Assembly (NCBI GenBank): GCA_021785115.1
Contig: JAJYGO010000377.1
Coordinates: forward strand, 1 to 7,842
Reading direction: 5' to 3'
Length of the DNA stretch: 7,842 bases
DNA from: Chloroflexota bacterium
Lineage (GTDB): Bacteria > Chloroflexota > Limnocylindria > Limnocylindrales > CSP1-4
Under the pieces are notes generated by a model that did not search any database, had not been told where the DNA came from, and saw only the letters and a list, made by a program, of their open reading frames with translations. How positions within the stretch are numbered: position 1 is the first letter of the stretch; each line of letters opens with the position of its first letter. The translations under genes were made by a program, and so were the position numbers. Of the stretch, positions 5,728-7,842 are shown piece after piece.

Positions 5728-7070
5728 CGGTGCGCATGCCGCGCCCGGGCTCAGTGCTCCGCGAGCAGCTCGTCGCCGCGGTGGACGGGGCGCCACGCTA
5801 CCGTGCCAGCGGCGAGGTCGTTCGCGTGGTTGGGACCACGGTCGAGGCCGCCGGCCTGAACCTGCAGGTCGGCTCGCTCTGCTGGATCGATCGCGAGCCG
5901 GAGGGCATGGTGAGCGCCGAGGTCGTGGGGTTCCGCGACGGGCGCATCACGCTGGTTCCGTTCGGCCAGCTGGGTGGCGTGCGGACCGGATCTCGGGTGC
6001 GACTGCGGGCCGAGCAGTTCCGCGTGCCGGTGGGCACGAGCCTGCTCGGGCGCGTCATCGACGGCTTCGGCCGCCCCCTCGACGAGCGCGGCCCGATCGT
6101 GGCACAGCAGCGAGCGCTGGACGGGCGAGCGCCGCATCCCCTGCAGCGGGCTCGGATCGATACGCCGTTGTCGACCGGCGTCCGGGCCATCGATGCACTG
6201 CTCACCGTGGGCAAGGGGCAGCGCCTGGGCATCTTCGCCGGGTCGGGGGTGGGCAAGTCGACCCTGCTGGCCATGCTGGCGCGACATTCGGCGGCCGCAG
6301 TGAACGTCATCGCGCTGATCGGCGAGCGCGGGCGCGAAGTCCAGGAGTTCGTGGAAGAACAGCTGGGCGACGGACTGCGCCGCTCGGTGGTGGTGGTGGC
6401 GACCTCCGACCAATCCGCGCTGCTGCGCCTCAAGGCCGCCTGGGTCGCGACCGCGATCGCCGAGTCGTTCCGCGACGCCGGCCAGGACGTGCTCTTCATG
6501 ATGGATTCGGTCACCCGCCTGGCCATGGCGCAGCGCGAGATCGGCCTCGGCGCCGGTGAGCCACCTGCGTTGCGCGGCTACCCGCCTTCGGTCTTCTCCC
6601 TCCTCCCGCAGCTGCTCGAGCGGGCGGGGAACTCGGATCGCGGCACGATGACCGGGCTCTACACCGTGCTCGTCGAGGGAGACGACATGAACGAGCCGAT
6701 CGCCGACACGGTTCGCTCCATCCTCGACGGGCACATCGTCCTGACCCGGGCGCTCGCGGAGCGCAACCACTATCCGGCCATCGACGTCCTGGGCTCGATC
6801 TCGCGGGTCATGCCGGCGGTGTCCCAGCCGCGCCATCGGCGCCTGGCGGCTGCGCTGCGCGCCGCCCTCGCCGAATACGAGGGCGCCCGCGACCTGATCG
6901 AGGTCGGTGCCTACGCGGCCGGCTCGAACCCGGCCATCGACCGGGCGATCGCGCTTCGGCCCGCGATCGAACGCTTTCTCTGCCAGGGCATCGACCAGCC
7001 CGGCGACCTGGCCGGCGCCATCGGGGGATTGGAGCGGCTGGATCTACTGGCGGAGGTGCCTGCGGCGTGA
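5724..7070 (+). CDS. fliI: Flagellum-specific ATPase FliI
   Basis: FliI is the F1-beta-like hexameric ATPase that powers unloading of export substrates at the flagellar type III gate. It works on the cytoplasmic side with FliH and FliJ. Its 448 residues match the family. Residues 1-100 form the N-terminal beta barrel. Walker A is GSGVGKST (173-180, K178). GERGRE (200-205) supplies the likely catalytic Glu E201. Walker B ends at D261 in VLFMMDSVTRLA. PAIDVLGSIS (351-360) fits the ATP synthase alpha/beta signature. The C-terminal DLIEVGAYAAGSNPAIDRAI and FLCQGIDQP stretches are typical of FliI rather than F1 subunits. All catalytic motifs appear intact. The start is fixed by GGAGG and the ATGA overlap with fliH; the stop overlaps fliJ as GTGA. 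Confidence 0.97.
   Translation: MTVRMPRPGSVLREQLVAAVDGAPRYRASGEVVRVVGTTVEAAGLNLQVGSLCWIDREPEGMVSAEVVGFRDGRITLVPFGQLGGVRTGSRVRLRAEQFRVPVGTSLLGRVIDGFGRPLDERGPIVAQQRALDGRAPHPLQRARIDTPLSTGVRAIDALLTVGKGQRLGIFAGSGVGKSTLLAMLARHSAAAVNVIALIGERGREVQEFVEEQLGDGLRRSVVVVATSDQSALLRLKAAWVATAIAESFRDAGQDVLFMMDSVTRLAMAQREIGLGAGEPPALRGYPPSVFSLLPQLLERAGNSDRGTMTGLYTVLVEGDDMNEPIADTVRSILDGHIVLTRALAERNHYPAIDVLGSISRVMPAVSQPRHRRLAAALRAALAEYEGARDLIEVGAYAAGSNPAIDRAIALRPAIERFLCQGIDQPGDLAGAIGGLERLDLLAEVPAA
7052..7057 (+). promoter_or_regulatory. Shine-Dalgarno sequence of fliJ
   Basis: GGAGGT, nine bases before GTG 7067, sits inside the end of fliI. It supports the GTG as the fliJ start, in a GTGA overlap with the fliI stop. 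Confidence 0.7.
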
Positions 7071-7519
7071 AGCAGGAACGCCTCACCGTGGTGCTGCGGC
7101 TTCGTCAGCTTGAAGAGCGCGGCGCCAGGGCACGCCTTCACGAGGCGCTGGCGATGCGGGCGAGCACCCTCGCAGCCCTGCAGGCCCGCCGCGCAGCGGT
7201 CGCCGCGGAGGAAGCGTGGGTCGCCCACCTGCAGACCGGCCGCGCGAGTGGCGCCGATTACCACGCGGCCTCCGCCGCGCTGACGTCGGCCGTGGTGGCA
7301 CGCGATCGGGCGGCGGACGCCGTTCGCCACGCTGAGGCAGGCGTGACGTCGGCTCGGGCGCGCCTGGCCGAGGCCACCCAGCGTCGCGAGGTGGTGGAAC
7401 GTCTGCTGCAGCGGCACCGCGCGCTGGCGCGACGGGCCGAGGAACGCCGTGAGATCGCACGGCTGGCGGACGTGGCCACCGCCCAATACGTGTATCAGTC
7501 GGGAGGGCGTGGCGCATGA
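7067..7519 (+). CDS. fliJ: Flagellar export protein FliJ
   Basis: FliJ is the small coiled-coil central stalk of the export ATPase; it sits in the FliI ring and contacts the FlhA gate. The 150-residue product is the right size. It is almost entirely Ala/Arg/Glu/Leu-rich helix without prolines (for example VVLRLRQLEERGARARLHEA and RREVVERLLQRHRALARRAE), as expected for two antiparallel coiled-coil helices. The family has little sequence conservation, so the call rests on the N-terminal RLxxVLRLRQLEE pattern, the predicted structure and the position right after fliI. The GTG start overlaps the fliI stop by four bases and has a good Shine-Dalgarno sequence. The stop overlaps the next gene as ATGA. 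Confidence 0.88.
   Translation: MKQERLTVVLRLRQLEERGARARLHEALAMRASTLAALQARRAAVAAEEAWVAHLQTGRASGADYHAASAALTSAVVARDRAADAVRHAEAGVTSARARLAEATQRREVVERLLQRHRALARRAEERREIARLADVATAQYVYQSGGRGA
7501..7507 (+). promoter_or_regulatory. Shine-Dalgarno sequence of the gene after fliJ
   Basis: GGGAGGG lies eight bases before ATG 7516 and eleven before ATG 7519. The spacing favours ATG 7516, which overlaps the fliJ stop as ATGA. Confidence 0.65.
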
Positions 7520-7842
7520 TGGTGCTGCCGACCCCGGCTGGCCTGGCCGACGTCCTGGCGCGCATCGCGCAGATCCGCACCCTCCTGGGCTCCGACGGAT
7601 GGGAGCCCGAGGGGGCGGCAGGGGTTGCCGCGGGTCCCGGAGCCGCCGGTGCGCCCGGCAACCCGACCCCGGCGCCCGCCCTGGCGGCCGGCGGCTCCGC
7701 ACCGGTTGGCTCGTTTTCCCAGGCGCTGGCGAGCATGACGAGCGCGACGCCGAGTGGGGCGCTCGGGGCGGGGACAGAGCCCGTCGTGGCGGCGGGCTCG
7801 ACGCCCACCGCGGACCCGGCGTTCGTCGCACCGCTGATGGGC
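7516..7842 (+). CDS. N-terminal part of an unidentified flagellar-operon protein (right edge cuts it)
   Basis: The frame is open for 109 codons to the window edge, starts in an ATGA overlap with fliJ and has a good Shine-Dalgarno sequence, so it is a real gene of this operon. Residues about 8-25 (AGLADVLARIAQIRTLLG) form a short amphipathic helix. A Gly/Ala/Pro-rich linker follows, then VGSFSQALASM, another short helix, and more low-complexity sequence. No signal peptide is evident, as for proteins exported through the flagellar type III route. The pattern (a VxARIxxIxxLL helix, a linker, then an FxxAL helix) recalls the N-terminus of proteins with lytic transglycosylase or NlpC/P60 domains that follow fliJ in some Gram-positive flagellar operons. 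A FliK hook-length protein is the main alternative. The diagnostic domain, if any, lies outside the window, so no function is assigned. Confidence 0.8.
   Translation, partial: MMVLPTPAGLADVLARIAQIRTLLGSDGWEPEGAAGVAAGPGAAGAPGNPTPAPALAAGGSAPVGSFSQALASMTSATPSGALGAGTEPVVAAGSTPTADPAFVAPLMG

Noticed and set aside
5751..6836. 361-codon open frame on the minus strand opposite fliI
   Set aside because: It is the antisense shadow of a highly conserved ATPase gene; no recognisable protein features.

Overview
This is a very GC-rich bacterial window (mostly G or C by eye, with G/C-ending codons throughout). It is dominated by one co-directional operon for the flagellar basal body and export apparatus. 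Plus-strand order is flgC, fliE, fliF, fliG, fliH, fliI, fliJ, then the start of another gene cut by the right edge. A two-component sensor kinase gene lies divergently on the minus strand at the left and runs off the left edge.

Layout: (1) 1-1234, minus strand: a NarL/DegS-type histidine kinase with its N-terminus inside the window and its last residues missing. Its frame is open to the edge. It starts with a short Cys-rich domain that resembles the PocR ligand-sensing domain. (2) 1235-1390: a 156-bp divergent intergenic region that should hold the promoters for both directions. It contains a short imperfect direct repeat and a strong Shine-Dalgarno sequence for flgC. (3) 1391-7519: seven flagellar genes with almost no spacing. 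Four junctions (fliF/fliG, fliH/fliI, fliI/fliJ, fliJ/next gene) are 4-base ATGA or GTGA stop/start overlaps. flgC/fliE can be read the same way, fliG/fliH overlap by 14-20 bases, and fliE/fliF are 12 bases apart. This points to one transcript with translational coupling. (4) 7516-7842: the N-terminal 109 codons of a Gly/Ala/Pro-rich protein, possibly a flagellar peptidoglycan hydrolase or hook-length protein.

How the genes work together: FliF forms the MS ring in the inner membrane. FliE joins that ring to the rod, and FlgC is a proximal rod subunit. FliG binds the cytoplasmic C-terminus of FliF and forms the torque-generating part of the switch. FliH, FliI and FliJ form the ATPase complex that feeds the type III export gate. 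The partial last gene may help the rod pass through the cell wall or may control hook assembly.

Organism: the GC content, gene order and short Pro/Ser/Thr/Ala linkers would suit a high-GC flagellated lineage such as Actinomycetota or some Chloroflexota. The sequence alone does not decide this. flgB, usually just upstream of flgC, is not at that position. I see no RNA genes, insertion sequences, CRISPR arrays or convincing terminators.
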